Positions 26,713-36,339 of a DNA stretch of 64,000 bases are shown here, in pieces; within the stretch, counting starts at the first letter, position 1; each line of letters opens with the position of its first letter. The notes beneath the pieces were generated by a model. That model was not told the origin of the DNA. It searched no databases and saw nothing but the letters and a program-made list of their open reading frames with translations. The position numbers and the translations under genes are program-made. Source of the stretch: Thermincola ferriacetica (GTDB lineage Bacteria > Bacillota > Thermincolia > Thermincolales > Thermincolaceae); assembly GCF_001263415.1 (NCBI RefSeq), contig NZ_LGTE01000005.1, forward strand, positions 62,001 through 126,000. Direction: 5' to 3'.

Positions 26713-28410
26713 TTGGACGGAAATTTAATTCAGGCTCTACCGGGGCCGCATAACCTGGACAACTATGAAAAAGTATACAAAAACTTTGACTTTGCCTCCG
26801 TGGAAAAAGAATTCAGTTGGTTTGAAACGGGGCGCATTAACATAGCATACGAGGCTCTTGACCGCAATGTGACGGAAAAAGGATTGGCAGACAAAACAGC
26901 CCTTTACTATACCAACGGGCCGCGCGTAGAAGAATATACTTTCGGCCAACTAAAAAAATTATCAGATAAATTTGCCAATGTCTTAAAAAAATTTGGCGTA
27001 AAAAAAGGTGACCGGGTAGGTATGTTCCTACCCCGGAGCCCCGAGCTTTACATCAGTTTTCTGGGCATTTTGAAAATCGGCGCCATTGTGGTTCCCCTGT
27101 TTGAAGCCTTTATGGAAGAAGCATTAAAAGACAGACTCGGCGATTGCGAAGCTGTCGCTGTAGTAACTTCACCGGACCTGAAAAGCCGCCTGCCTTTACA
27201 ACACCTGCCGGCCTTAAAACATGTCTTTGTAGTTGACAATGAAAAAGGCGGCAATGTCAGCGCCACTGAGATCGACTGGCATCAGGAAATGCAGGCAGCG
27301 CCTGATACAGAAGCTATGGTCTGGGTGGACAGGGAAACGCCCATGCTGGTCATGTATGCTTCAGGAGCTGACGGCAAAGCCAAAGGCGTCATTCACGTCC
27401 ATAATGGTATGGTCGGCCACTACATAACCGGCAAATGGGTGCATGACCTGCAACCGGACGATGTTTACTGGTGTACCGCCGACCCCGGCTGGATAACGGG
27501 GATAGTTTACGGTTTCTTAACCCCCTGGATGTTTGGCCTACCCATCGTTATAAAAGGCGGGCGGTTTAAAGCCGAAGACTGGTGCGAAACCCTGGAAAAG
27601 TACGGCGTCACCGTTTGGTACAGCGCGCCTACCGCTTTCCGTATGATCATCTCCGGCGGAGACAAACTACTGGAAAAATACGATCTCTCCAAACTGCGGC
27701 ACATTTTAAGTGTTGGTGAGCCATTGACTCCGGAAGTTATGGAATGGAGCATGGCCAAACTGGGCATCCCCATTTACGATACCTGGTGGATGAGCGAAAC
27801 AGGCATGAACATGATCTGCAACTACCGCTGCCTGCCCATTAAACTGGGTTCCATAGGTAAGCCATTTCCGGGCATAACCGCCGCCATTGTCGACGATGAT
27901 GGCAACGAATTGCCACCAAACAAAATCGGCAACCTGGCCCTTAAGGCCGGCTGGCCTTCTATGTTGCGGGGCATCTGGGGCAGTGAGGAAAAATACAAAG
28001 AATATTTTAAGTTTCAGCCCTGGTTCATTTCCGGCGATTCCGCTTACAGGGACGAAGACGGCTACTTCTTTTTCCAGGGGCGGGTGGACGGCGTCATCAA
28101 CACCGCCGGTGAACGGGTGGGCCCGTGGGAAGTGGAAAACAAACTTCGCGAACACCCGGCCGTGAAAGATGCCGGCGTGGCAGGCAAACCCGACGCCCTG
28201 CGGGGAGAAATTGTCAAGGCTTATATTGTGTTAAACGAGGGCTACGAATGGAACCCCGATTTATCCGAAGAACTGCGCAACTACGTCAAGAAAGGCCTCG
28301 CCGCTCACGCTGCCCCGCGGGAATTTGAAGTAGTCCCGGGCATACCGAAAACAAAAGAAGGCGCCAACGACCGTAAAGCCCTCAAAGGATGGGCCCTTGG
28401 GTTGAAATAA
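26713..28410 (+). CDS. Acetyl-CoA synthetase-like AMP-forming ligase with degenerate motifs
   Basis: 565 aa, ANL superfamily. Overall similarity is to AcsA-type acetate-CoA ligase: YDTWWMSETGMNMI, GSIGKPFPG, SGDSAYRDEDGYFFFQGRVD and the hinge VINTAGERVGPWEVE. Two core motifs deviate. The phosphate-binding loop reads YASGADGKAKG, where the family has TSGTTGKPKG. The C-terminal motif reads PKTKEGANDRKALKGW instead of PKTRSGK-type, so the usual adenylation lysine is absent. TTG start with GAGGGAAGGG upstream. Monocistronic on the plus strand. It may be a divergent ligase, a thioesterification-only enzyme or inactive. Confidence 0.8.
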   Translation: MDGNLIQALPGPHNLDNYEKVYKNFDFASVEKEFSWFETGRINIAYEALDRNVTEKGLADKTALYYTNGPRVEEYTFGQLKKLSDKFANVLKKFGVKKGDRVGMFLPRSPELYISFLGILKIGAIVVPLFEAFMEEALKDRLGDCEAVAVVTSPDLKSRLPLQHLPALKHVFVVDNEKGGNVSATEIDWHQEMQAAPDTEAMVWVDRETPMLVMYASGADGKAKGVIHVHNGMVGHYITGKWVHDLQPDDVYWCTADPGWITGIVYGFLTPWMFGLPIVIKGGRFKAEDWCETLEKYGVTVWYSAPTAFRMIISGGDKLLEKYDLSKLRHILSVGEPLTPEVMEWSMAKLGIPIYDTWWMSETGMNMICNYRCLPIKLGSIGKPFPGITAAIVDDDGNELPPNKIGNLALKAGWPSMLRGIWGSEEKYKEYFKFQPWFISGDSAYRDEDGYFFFQGRVDGVINTAGERVGPWEVENKLREHPAVKDAGVAGKPDALRGEIVKAYIVLNEGYEWNPDLSEELRNYVKKGLAAHAAPREFEVVPGIPKTKEGANDRKALKGWALGLK

Positions 28411-28428
28411 ACTGTACGCCAATTTAAA

Positions 28429-28460
28429 AACACCGGCAGAGCTGTGGCTTTGCCGGTGTT
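28429..28460 (-). terminator. Terminator of the defence/toxin-antitoxin unit
   Basis: 10-bp stem AACACCGGCA/TGCCGGTGTT with a 12-nt loop. The T-tract (TGTTTTTAAATT) follows on the minus strand, so it better serves the leftward HigA gene than the plus-strand ligase gene. Confidence 0.6.
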
Positions 28461-28607
28461 AAGCCATACTGTTCATAAGGTTTTGGGCTAAGTTATAAAA
28501 TCAAAACCTCAGCAAATGGTGTCTTTATACTTGTATTCAAAAACATTGTCTTGGGTTTTATATGATCAGGATAAAGTGCAGCCCCCCTATTAGCTTCGAA
28601 GCCTTAC

Positions 28608-29681
28608 TTATTTCCATGTGTAGCGCGTTCTCAAGTGAGTATACTGATTGAATTTCAAAATTTTATCATGCTGCAATCTTCCAACCACTATACCACTATG
28701 AATATTTAGCTTCTCGGCAAAAAATATAATGCTGGATTCCGTAATCTTCCCTTTAGCAAGGAAATTTCTATATTCCTTATCAGGAATTAGCTCATTCGCA
28801 GCAAACTTATCAGCTTCTTTTTCCTGTTGTTCGTTTTCTGCATTTTTTTCTTGGGTGACAAAAACCTGTTTCTTACTATGCAACAAAATATGGCCCAATT
28901 CATGAAAAAAACTAAACCAAAAAATATCAGCAAACGAACCTCTTAAGCTTAACTGAATCATTGCTTTGTTCGGAGTTAACCATTTGGTTGCGCCATTGGC
29001 ATAGGTTTTTTTGAAATGCGGGACAAATACCAACGCCACTCCGCATGATGCACATATTTCTTGAATTACAGGACAGAACTCATCCGGAGGTTTTATGCTA
29101 AGTTTCCGAAATTCAATAATTGCGTTTTTTAATTTATCTCTATCAAAAGGTTTTGTATTAATCTTTTGAGCCAGTATTTCTCCACATCTTAACCAGGCTG
29201 CAAGCGAAAGAGCAGAAGCATCTTTAATCCCCGATTTTCTAAATGCTACCGGCATAACATCAGGGATAAGATTTAAAGATGCAACGCCAAAAAAATTTCT
29301 TAAGTTAACCACCCTATCCCTGATTCTTCTAGTAGGTTCCACCCAATTCAACCTGGCAATTTCCGAGTATGGGATTTCTTTCGCAATTTCAATTTCTTCG
29401 TTTATTTTTTCCTCCGCTTCTATCCGCGCTTTGGTTTCTTGATAGTTGGCCTCTAACTTATTCCAAAAAGATGCCGGAATTCCCAGTACATTTTCTAATT
29501 TAAGAGACGTTTCCTGACTTATGGATGCTTTTCCATTAATAATTTCGCTAATATGCTTTTCAGTCAAACCCATTCTCTTAGCTAATTCCTTTTGAGACAT
29601 ACCTATATCTTCTATATGTTCTTTTAGGGTTTCCCCGGGCGGAATTGCTATGCATGCCCTGAAATTTTGATTACTGGCCAT
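28608..29681 (-). CDS. HigA-type HTH fused to ImmA/IrrE metallopeptidase (antitoxin candidate)
   Basis: About 357 aa. Residues ~10-70 form a HigA/VapI-type HTH (GETLKEHIEDIGMSQKELAK, LTEKHISEIINGKASIS). After a coiled, charged linker, residues ~185-330 form an ImmA/IrrE-type zinc peptidase with the HEXXH motif FFHELGHILLH and a downstream Glu-rich helix (EKEADKFAANELIP). Ordinary HigA antitoxins are ~100 aa. Start ATG at 29681 (GGGGGTG 10 nt upstream); it overlaps the upstream HigB-like gene by about 11 bp. The gene is AT-rich (18 of 60 G+C at 28861-28920), suggesting transfer. Confidence 0.82.
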   Translation of the reverse strand: MASNQNFRACIAIPPGETLKEHIEDIGMSQKELAKRMGLTEKHISEIINGKASISQETSLKLENVLGIPASFWNKLEANYQETKARIEAEEKINEEIEIAKEIPYSEIARLNWVEPTRRIRDRVVNLRNFFGVASLNLIPDVMPVAFRKSGIKDASALSLAAWLRCGEILAQKINTKPFDRDKLKNAIIEFRKLSIKPPDEFCPVIQEICASCGVALVFVPHFKKTYANGATKWLTPNKAMIQLSLRGSFADIFWFSFFHELGHILLHSKKQVFVTQEKNAENEQQEKEADKFAANELIPDKEYRNFLAKGKITESSIIFFAEKLNIHSGIVVGRLQHDKILKFNQYTHLRTRYTWK

Positions 29682-30006
29682 GGTAATCAAACACCCCCAC
29701 CACTCTTACTTTTTTCACTTTATAGTAATCCACCTGATTCAAATTAGCCTCCTCTTCAAAAATTGGCTCAAAAATTAGCCTCAAGGGATGCTCTAAATCC
29801 AATGCAAACATGCCCTTGAGGTTCTCCTTCAATTGGTGACAACGTCCTATCCTGAACTCCAACATCAAACCTAAAGATTCTATAGCCGTTAATTCGTTCA
29901 TCCGCTGGACAATTTTTCTGGCGTTTTGGGGACCGTACTTCCTTATCAATTTTCGCTTGTCCTGGCAAAGCTTTTCAAACTTTTTATCTTTATAATCAAT
30001 ATACAC
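29671..30006 (-). CDS. HigB-like (RelE/ParE superfamily) toxin
   Basis: About 111 aa. IDYKDKKFEKLCQDKRKLIR, ELTAIESLGLMLEFRIGRCH and the closing KVRVVGVFDYHGQ match HigB/plasmid-maintenance killer proteins, which are usually ribosome-dependent mRNA interferases. GTG start at 30006 chosen because GGGGG lies 6 nt before it; the frame is open to 30027. Unlike the usual relBE order, the toxin precedes its antitoxin, as is typical for higBA. It follows the Res gene by about 110 bp on the same strand, so it may be the tail of the defence operon or a separate unit. Confidence 0.8.
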   Translation of the reverse strand: MYIDYKDKKFEKLCQDKRKLIRKYGPQNARKIVQRMNELTAIESLGLMLEFRIGRCHQLKENLKGMFALDLEHPLRLIFEPIFEEEANLNQVDYYKVKKVRVVGVFDYHGQ

Positions 30007-30117
30007 CAAAATCCCCCGTTTTGTCAATTTTTATTAACCTAATGGGTTAATTATTTTCATGCTCATACCGTAAAGCCAGAAATTAGCACATACCGGGTAC
30101 AGCCCCCAGAGGGTAGC

Positions 30118-33100
30118 TCACCCCAGAATCTTCCTCACCATCTTTTCAATATAACTGGCCCTGTCGTCTGCCTGAAACAGAATATTCCGCTTCTCCATCT
30201 CCTCTTTGCTGAGTTTGGTGCCGGTGTTAATCAGGTTAGCATATTCGGTGTTGGAGATAATAAAAGAGTTCAGGACAATGCTACTGTCGCCAATTTCCTT
30301 TTCTTTTTCTTTGATTGTTTTATGAAACTGGATTTTAGGGTCATCTATGGACATGTTGCGGATGCCTTTCGGATCAACAAAGGTAATGTACTGCTTTCCG
30401 TTGTAAAGAATCCACAGGATAAAATCCGGAAAGAAATTACCTGCCTCAAAAAAGCCTACCCCTTTACCACGCGTCTGGTTCCTCAGCAGATACAGTTCCT
30501 TGTCCTTAAAGAATTCCCGGTTGGTCTCGCAGAAGGCGCGCAGATCAGTAACAAATTGATACTCACCTTTGTTTAACGGCGCGGGGGAGACGGTAGCAAC
30601 ACTGCCTTCCTGATAGGCCAGAGGCTTGTACAAGTGCTGTTCAAACTCAAAAAGCTCCAGTCCGGCAAAGTAGAAATGCTCCATTTTCCTCGATTCAAGA
30701 AGCTGCTTTAGGTACTCCAGTTTTTCCTTCAGCGTGGTCTCCGCTACATCATAGGTAACTCTGTACTCATGGATAAAGTTTCTGTCCGCTTCGTTTAAGT
30801 CCCGGTACTCCATAAAGGGGGCTTCCCATTCTTTTTTACGGTACATGTAATAACGCTCGCAATATTTTTTCAACAGGGCAACGGCAATCTCCTCCCAGTT
30901 TCGGACCCTGGAAAACCTGCTACCAAATTGCAGTTCTTCTTCTGGAATATAAAGGATATACCAATCCTGACGGTACAGCAGTTCTTTGATTTTTTCCCTG
31001 GACAGGCTCAGGTTATACCAGGCCCGCTCGTTTTTAAATTTCTGCAGCTCAAAATATATCCGCTCCAGGTTCATAAAGGCCACGTGTCTGGCCTCCAGCT
31101 TGCCTTCATTCATCACTTCGGGCGCGGCTTGTGCAGTGGCCTTTTTCCGGCTTTCAGCCCTTTGTATCCTGGGGTACCAGTTGACCATTACATGGCCTAT
31201 TTTCATGCCTGGCGCCGGGGGCTCCAGCACCGGCCGCGGCCCCTTCTTTTTAAAGGAATTGATATCAATATCCTTCAAGTCCAGGGTTTTTAATTTCAGG
31301 CCCCGTCGGGTGTAATCCTTGATGACCGGCAGTTTGATAATTTCCGTATCCTTTTCGGTTTTAATCCCTTCACTTTCCAGAATGTCCCTGAACTGCTGCA
31401 TGTAGTCGGAACGAACGCCAAAAATATTCAGGGTTTCCAAAACATCAATATGGGCCGGCTTTTTTATGTCAAGCTGCAGCGCTCCACTTCGTTTTAAGGA
31501 CATGCCATAGCCCTTGAGGCGGACTCCGCGGCCAAACATCTGGATAATTTCCGACCCTTCGCTGCGGCCAATGTTCATCAGGCCCATGGTGCTGACCCGC
31601 CAACTGCTCCAACCCTCGGTGAATTTCTTGGATCCGATGAGGACGTTAATCTTTGAATCCCGGTTGTTCAGCCGGTGAAACAGGGATTCGGAAAACTGTT
31701 CTTCAGTTACATTCAGCTCAGAGTAATTGTCGCACAATTTGCACAGGGCAGAAGTATCCCCCACGTTAATTACCCCGAAGGGCGGATTATCCCCCAGGCG
31801 CAGGGCAATTTCGCTGTCCACTCCTTTCAGATTTACTACGTGCAGCGTGGCCCCGGAATGGGTTGCATGAAAAACAGTCTGGAGTAAGTCGGAGTACAGG
31901 GCTTCCGGAGTCATTGCCAGAGACGTCAGATATGTAAAGGCATTCCGGAAAATCTCTCGCCCTTTTTCATCCAGTAGCCCCGGCCTGCCACTCATAAGCC
32001 TCTTTATAATTTCAACACTCTCTTTTTCTTCCCTGGCAAAACGGGCTATAAAAAGCAGGATATCAGTGACATCGGACACCTTACGGCCCCGTTCCGTCCG
32101 GACGGCATTGACACTGCTGCCCACAAAAACCAGCAACGGTTTTTCCAGCAGAAAGGGACGCAGCGCACTTTCCCGCTCACCGTAAAGCTTCAACTGCTGA
32201 TAAAAAGTGAGCAGGCAGGCGGTAAGGTACAGGCGGCGGACATCTTCATTGGAATCATCGGGCAGGTTGAGAATATGAAAATCTTTTCCGTAACCATCGT
32301 TATAAAAATACCGGTAAGAATAATCAAATAAAATGCACCTGGCATATTCCTGCTGGAGTGCCCGGTTGCCCGCCACGGCCTGGCCGAATGTGGCCGAATA
32401 CTCAAAGGCAAAGCCCTGTTCGCTCAGGCGGTCCCGCATCTTTTTCCACTCTTCGCCACTGGAACCCCGGTGCCCTTCGTCTACCAGGACCAGGTTATTG
32501 CCCTCAAATACCTCTACGGCAACAGTCTTTTCCCCTGATTCTTCCCTGATGCGCTGGATATTGATAATGGACACGCTCTGCTTACGGAACAGGCTGCCCT
32601 GGTTCTTATCAAAGAGTTCAGCCTCAATGCCGGAAAGCTCAAACTCACGCAGGTGCTGGACAGACAGGTCTTCCTTGGGGGTCAGCAGGATAACCTGGTT
32701 AAGTTCCTTTTCCCTTCCGTGCTGTTTCAGGTAGTGCAGGTACTGAAGGATATTCACATGCATAAGCAGGGTTTTGCCGGAGCCGGTGGCATTCCAATAA
32801 GCCAGCTTTTTCAGGTCAGCCGCTGTATATTTTTCGATCCCAGCATTTTCCTGCTCATTAAACTTCTCTACAAAGGCATTTAAATCTTCAAGTAGCCCTT
32901 CCGGGTCGGAGAAATAACGGTCCAGGTAAATCTCGGTAAACAGCAGGGACAGGTACTGGAAATATTTCCACCGTACCGGTTCTTTCCGGCGCCGGTTAAT
33001 GTGCATGGTATGGCGGACAATATTCTCATCATAGCGGCGGAGCATGTCAGCAGTAAGCTTTTCCCGGTCAAAAAGCCGGTTCGTCAGGTAATGGCAATAG

Positions 33101-33276
33101 TGCGACACGTTATCACTGTCCAACCATTCCAGCTCCGGCCCCTTCATCCCGGCCACCAGGTCATCAAAATTGCTAACTTCAAACAAACTGAGCATATATC
33201 TGTTAAGGACCAGCCGCCTGTTAAAGGGAACGGTCTGATTCCCCGGCGATGTTGTTCGGCGAGTCGTTCTGGGCAT
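30118..33276 (-). CDS. Type III-like restriction subunit: DEAD/DEAH helicase with C-terminal nuclease
   Basis: 1052 aa. An N-terminal ~160-residue region is followed by a superfamily 2 helicase: Walker A YWNATGSGKTLLMH (~170), DExH box LVLVDEGHRGSS (~265), and a helicase-C block with GSKKFTEGWSSWRVSTMGLM and the arginine motif QMFGRGVRLKG (~560). Near the C-terminus FFPDFILW and ITFVDPKG are spaced like a PD-(D/E)xK nuclease, as in type III Res proteins. GGGGGGAAGC lies before the ATG. It starts 12 bp after the methyltransferase stop. It probably cleaves unmodified DNA after ATP-driven movement. Confidence 0.85.
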   Translation of the reverse strand: MPRTTRRTTSPGNQTVPFNRRLVLNRYMLSLFEVSNFDDLVAGMKGPELEWLDSDNVSHYCHYLTNRLFDREKLTADMLRRYDENIVRHTMHINRRRKEPVRWKYFQYLSLLFTEIYLDRYFSDPEGLLEDLNAFVEKFNEQENAGIEKYTAADLKKLAYWNATGSGKTLLMHVNILQYLHYLKQHGREKELNQVILLTPKEDLSVQHLREFELSGIEAELFDKNQGSLFRKQSVSIINIQRIREESGEKTVAVEVFEGNNLVLVDEGHRGSSGEEWKKMRDRLSEQGFAFEYSATFGQAVAGNRALQQEYARCILFDYSYRYFYNDGYGKDFHILNLPDDSNEDVRRLYLTACLLTFYQQLKLYGERESALRPFLLEKPLLVFVGSSVNAVRTERGRKVSDVTDILLFIARFAREEKESVEIIKRLMSGRPGLLDEKGREIFRNAFTYLTSLAMTPEALYSDLLQTVFHATHSGATLHVVNLKGVDSEIALRLGDNPPFGVINVGDTSALCKLCDNYSELNVTEEQFSESLFHRLNNRDSKINVLIGSKKFTEGWSSWRVSTMGLMNIGRSEGSEIIQMFGRGVRLKGYGMSLKRSGALQLDIKKPAHIDVLETLNIFGVRSDYMQQFRDILESEGIKTEKDTEIIKLPVIKDYTRRGLKLKTLDLKDIDINSFKKKGPRPVLEPPAPGMKIGHVMVNWYPRIQRAESRKKATAQAAPEVMNEGKLEARHVAFMNLERIYFELQKFKNERAWYNLSLSREKIKELLYRQDWYILYIPEEELQFGSRFSRVRNWEEIAVALLKKYCERYYMYRKKEWEAPFMEYRDLNEADRNFIHEYRVTYDVAETTLKEKLEYLKQLLESRKMEHFYFAGLELFEFEQHLYKPLAYQEGSVATVSPAPLNKGEYQFVTDLRAFCETNREFFKDKELYLLRNQTRGKGVGFFEAGNFFPDFILWILYNGKQYITFVDPKGIRNMSIDDPKIQFHKTIKEKEKEIGDSSIVLNSFIISNTEYANLINTGTKLSKEEMEKRNILFQADDRASYIEKMVRKILG

Positions 33277-33288
33277 TTGCTTCCCCCC

Positions 33289-36200
33289 TTATACGTCCTG
33301 TACGTCAAACATCAGGCGTTTGAATTCTTCCTCGATAAGCCGGACCTTCCAGTTGTCCTCGTCCCGTCTCATGTTTTCCAGGTGGTTATCCCCGTTCACA
33401 TAAATATAATCAAACTCATTGTCTCGCGGATTATACTGGCTTTTGCTTAAAAACCTCTCCAGGTCTTCATTGGTCTTTTCCTTAAGATTGCGCCAGATAA
33501 TCAGGGCCTTTTCTCCGGAAGGCAGTTCTCCTTTGACCACCTTGAATCCCTGGACCATCTCCGTCTGCCGCACCGTAAGACCAAGCAGGTAGTTAAAAGT
33601 CTCTACCAGGTCCACTGTGCGGACCACCGTTTCCGAACCTTCAGTAACTTTCAGCTTGTAGGCAAATGGATTCTCAAAAGCGTCCAGGTTGAGCAGGGAA
33701 GCACTCTCCTCAGCTTCAATGTCCAGCATATAGGACAGGATATAGTCCTCCCTGACCTCCTGCGGCATCATATCAAAAGTCACCTGCTGCTCTTCGGTGC
33801 GCTGTAGGTCTAGGTTGTTCAGTGTATCCTCGTAGGACTCCAGGCGGATGTATTTGAACATATGGCTGGAACCTTCACGGGATACGGGTTTACCGTTTTT
33901 CCAGTCCTTGGAGTAAATTACTTTTTGGATGCGGGGTTTGAGGACGGTATTGAAGTACTCGCCCATTTCAACAAGGATGTATTTGCGGTTGCCCCCGTCT
34001 TCGCGGTTGAGGTTGATTACAGCATGCGCGGTAGTGCCAGAACCTGCGAAATAGTCGAGGATTATTGATTCTTCATCTGAAATAAGAAACAGGGCATCAT
34101 ATACTGTGTAGAATGATTTTGGATAACTAAAATGATTCCCTAATCCAAACATGTTTCTTAAAAGCATTATCCCATGACTTGAAGCATCGTATTTCGAATC
34201 AGCCCAAATCGTCTTGGGCTTTTTTCCTGCTCCTTCTAGTCTTCGTTTCTTGAATATCTTGTAATCTTCTCCATCTTTTTTTACAACCAACTCAGTTTTA
34301 CATTTTTCTAGAAATGTTTCCTTTCCCCAGCGCCAAGTTTTTTCTTCTCCCTTAGAATTTATCGGAAGTAATTCTACCCAGCCATCTTTTCTCTCCAAAG
34401 ATAGTTCGTCAGATTCTGGATTATAGTATATTGGATAGAATAAATTTGGCCTTTCAAATCGATATGAATTATTTCCTGTTCTAATGTAAGGTACAGTGCT
34501 ATAATTCGATAGTCCATCTGTCTTATTATAAGCAGAAATATCGCTTTCACTTAGCTTAAATAAACCTATCTCAGCACAATCTATATTTTTAGCAAACACA
34601 GTCATATATTCATGGGAAGTACCAAAGAACTTGTCGTCGTTTCTTCCTCTTGGATTATGTACTATTACTATGTTAGCAATAAAATTATCTTCTCCGAAAA
34701 CAGTTTCTAATAATAACAAAGAATGTTTTAGTTCATAATCATCAATGGCAAATTCAATAATTCCATTTTCCGGCATTAATTCCTTTGCTTTTATTAACCC
34801 ATTAAAAATCATCGTATTCCAAGATGAATGTTTGAAACCATTTTTATACATAATCTCACTTGACTTTGCATTATACGGCGGGTCAATATAAATACACTTC
34901 ACCCGCTCCCTATACCTCTCCTGCAGTAAATTCAGCGCCTGAAAATTCTCACTGTGTACCAGTAGCCCATCCAACTGCCCGTCAATATCGTCAAAACTCA
35001 TCAGCAGCTGGTCGATAAAGTCCTGCTCGAAAAACTTCGTATCCAGCACAAGGTACGGATTGGCCTTCAGGAATTCCACAGTCAGAGGATCAGTATACCC
35101 CGGTTTAATCTCATTTCCCTCGATTTCCTCAATGGCAAAAAGCCGTTTCCATTCTTCTATCTGTTCCCGATTTTGCACAATTTCGGGGTAGAGCTCTTCC
35201 GGTACCCGGTCCAGGGTCACGCAGTAGTTGGTCTCGATGACGAATTTCTTCTTCAGCCACAGCTTTTTCTGGAAGTTCTCCAGTTGTTCCAGGAACCTGA
35301 TGATTTTGTGGCCAATACTTTTGATTACCCTGATTTTGGACAGATACTGCTCAATCTTGACCTCGTTTTCCGTATCCAGGTCGTCCAGGTGCATGATTTC
35401 ATTCTTGATGTAGAAATCCAGCTCCCGGCGCAGGAAACCTCCCAGGTCCTTGTGGATGAAATAGTCAAAGGTGTTTTTGGCCGTGTAGTCATTCAGGTGC
35501 TTTTCCAGCAGGGTCCGGTCGCGGTTCTTTTCGGTAGGCGCAGGCGCTCCCAGTTCTTTCACCCATTCGGCAAATCCTTCGGTCTTCAGAATCCGCTCCA
35601 CAGCTTCCTGGTTGAGAGCAGCCTGCTTGTCCGGGTGCACCCGGTACTCAAACCTGATGTGCAGCTCCCCGTCCACCTCAGCCAAGGGATTCTCGTTACA
35701 AAGGACAAAGCGGCGTTCTTTGCCTTCCTGCTCCTTGTTGTTATTCTGCTCGGTGGATGCCTCTGTCAGGATAAAATGCACCTTTTTCCCTGAGGGCAGT
35801 TTGAAGGAATAGTCACGGAAATACTCCGACGTCTTTATGTAATACTGGTCGTGGTTGGCCCAGTAGAGCTTGACTTCCTCACCTTCGTAGGGAATAGCAT
35901 AAACGTCTTTCTTGTATCGCCGTTTGGACAGAAAATCACCTTTGTCATAATACCGGCTGAAGAAATTCACCAGGTCTGAATAAACTTCATTTTCCAGGGC
36001 CGTCAAATCCACGCTCCCGGCCAGTTTCTCCTGCAGTTCCCGGTACTTGGCAGAGCTTTCCGGGGGCACACCGGCATCCTCCAGGGTTTTCCTGAGCTGC
36101 TCCATTTCCTTTTTGATATTGGCCGTATCAATACTGTGGTACTTCTCAAAAGCCTGTTTGACCTGAGGCAATAAATCTTCATGGAGAAATTTTGTTATTT

Positions 36201-36309
36201 CTTCCCGCTTCTGATTCATTATGCGGTAAATGCCAAAATCCAGGTCCTGATTGTCAAACTGAAACATACTTTCCAATAAACTGATTAACTGTTGGTATTT
36301 CGTGCTCAT
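33289..36309 (-). CDS. Large beta-class adenine DNA methyltransferase (Mod-like)
   Basis: 1006 aa, longer than ordinary type III Mod (~650). A ~450-residue N-terminal helical/mixed region precedes motif IV IYIDPPYNAKS (~473); motif I DYFAGSGTTAHAV comes later (~755), the beta-class order for N6-adenine or N4-cytosine enzymes. The target-recognition region between them (about 34060-34870) is strikingly AT-rich: 14 of 60 G+C at 34681-34740 against 34 of 60 at 35521-35580. ATG at 36309 with AGGAG 6 nt upstream. It is the middle gene of SNF2-MTase-Res, with short spacings. Confidence 0.87.
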   Translation of the reverse strand: MSTKYQQLISLLESMFQFDNQDLDFGIYRIMNQKREEITKFLHEDLLPQVKQAFEKYHSIDTANIKKEMEQLRKTLEDAGVPPESSAKYRELQEKLAGSVDLTALENEVYSDLVNFFSRYYDKGDFLSKRRYKKDVYAIPYEGEEVKLYWANHDQYYIKTSEYFRDYSFKLPSGKKVHFILTEASTEQNNNKEQEGKERRFVLCNENPLAEVDGELHIRFEYRVHPDKQAALNQEAVERILKTEGFAEWVKELGAPAPTEKNRDRTLLEKHLNDYTAKNTFDYFIHKDLGGFLRRELDFYIKNEIMHLDDLDTENEVKIEQYLSKIRVIKSIGHKIIRFLEQLENFQKKLWLKKKFVIETNYCVTLDRVPEELYPEIVQNREQIEEWKRLFAIEEIEGNEIKPGYTDPLTVEFLKANPYLVLDTKFFEQDFIDQLLMSFDDIDGQLDGLLVHSENFQALNLLQERYRERVKCIYIDPPYNAKSSEIMYKNGFKHSSWNTMIFNGLIKAKELMPENGIIEFAIDDYELKHSLLLLETVFGEDNFIANIVIVHNPRGRNDDKFFGTSHEYMTVFAKNIDCAEIGLFKLSESDISAYNKTDGLSNYSTVPYIRTGNNSYRFERPNLFYPIYYNPESDELSLERKDGWVELLPINSKGEEKTWRWGKETFLEKCKTELVVKKDGEDYKIFKKRRLEGAGKKPKTIWADSKYDASSHGIMLLRNMFGLGNHFSYPKSFYTVYDALFLISDEESIILDYFAGSGTTAHAVINLNREDGGNRKYILVEMGEYFNTVLKPRIQKVIYSKDWKNGKPVSREGSSHMFKYIRLESYEDTLNNLDLQRTEEQQVTFDMMPQEVREDYILSYMLDIEAEESASLLNLDAFENPFAYKLKVTEGSETVVRTVDLVETFNYLLGLTVRQTEMVQGFKVVKGELPSGEKALIIWRNLKEKTNEDLERFLSKSQYNPRDNEFDYIYVNGDNHLENMRRDEDNWKVRLIEEEFKRLMFDVQDV

Positions 36310-36339
36310 TCCCATCTCCTGCCTTTGTCGGAATTTGTC

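Noticed and set aside
35173-35793. 206-codon plus-strand ORF
   Set aside because: It is antisense to the methyltransferase in its GC-rich part and has no ribosome-binding site or recognisable protein features.
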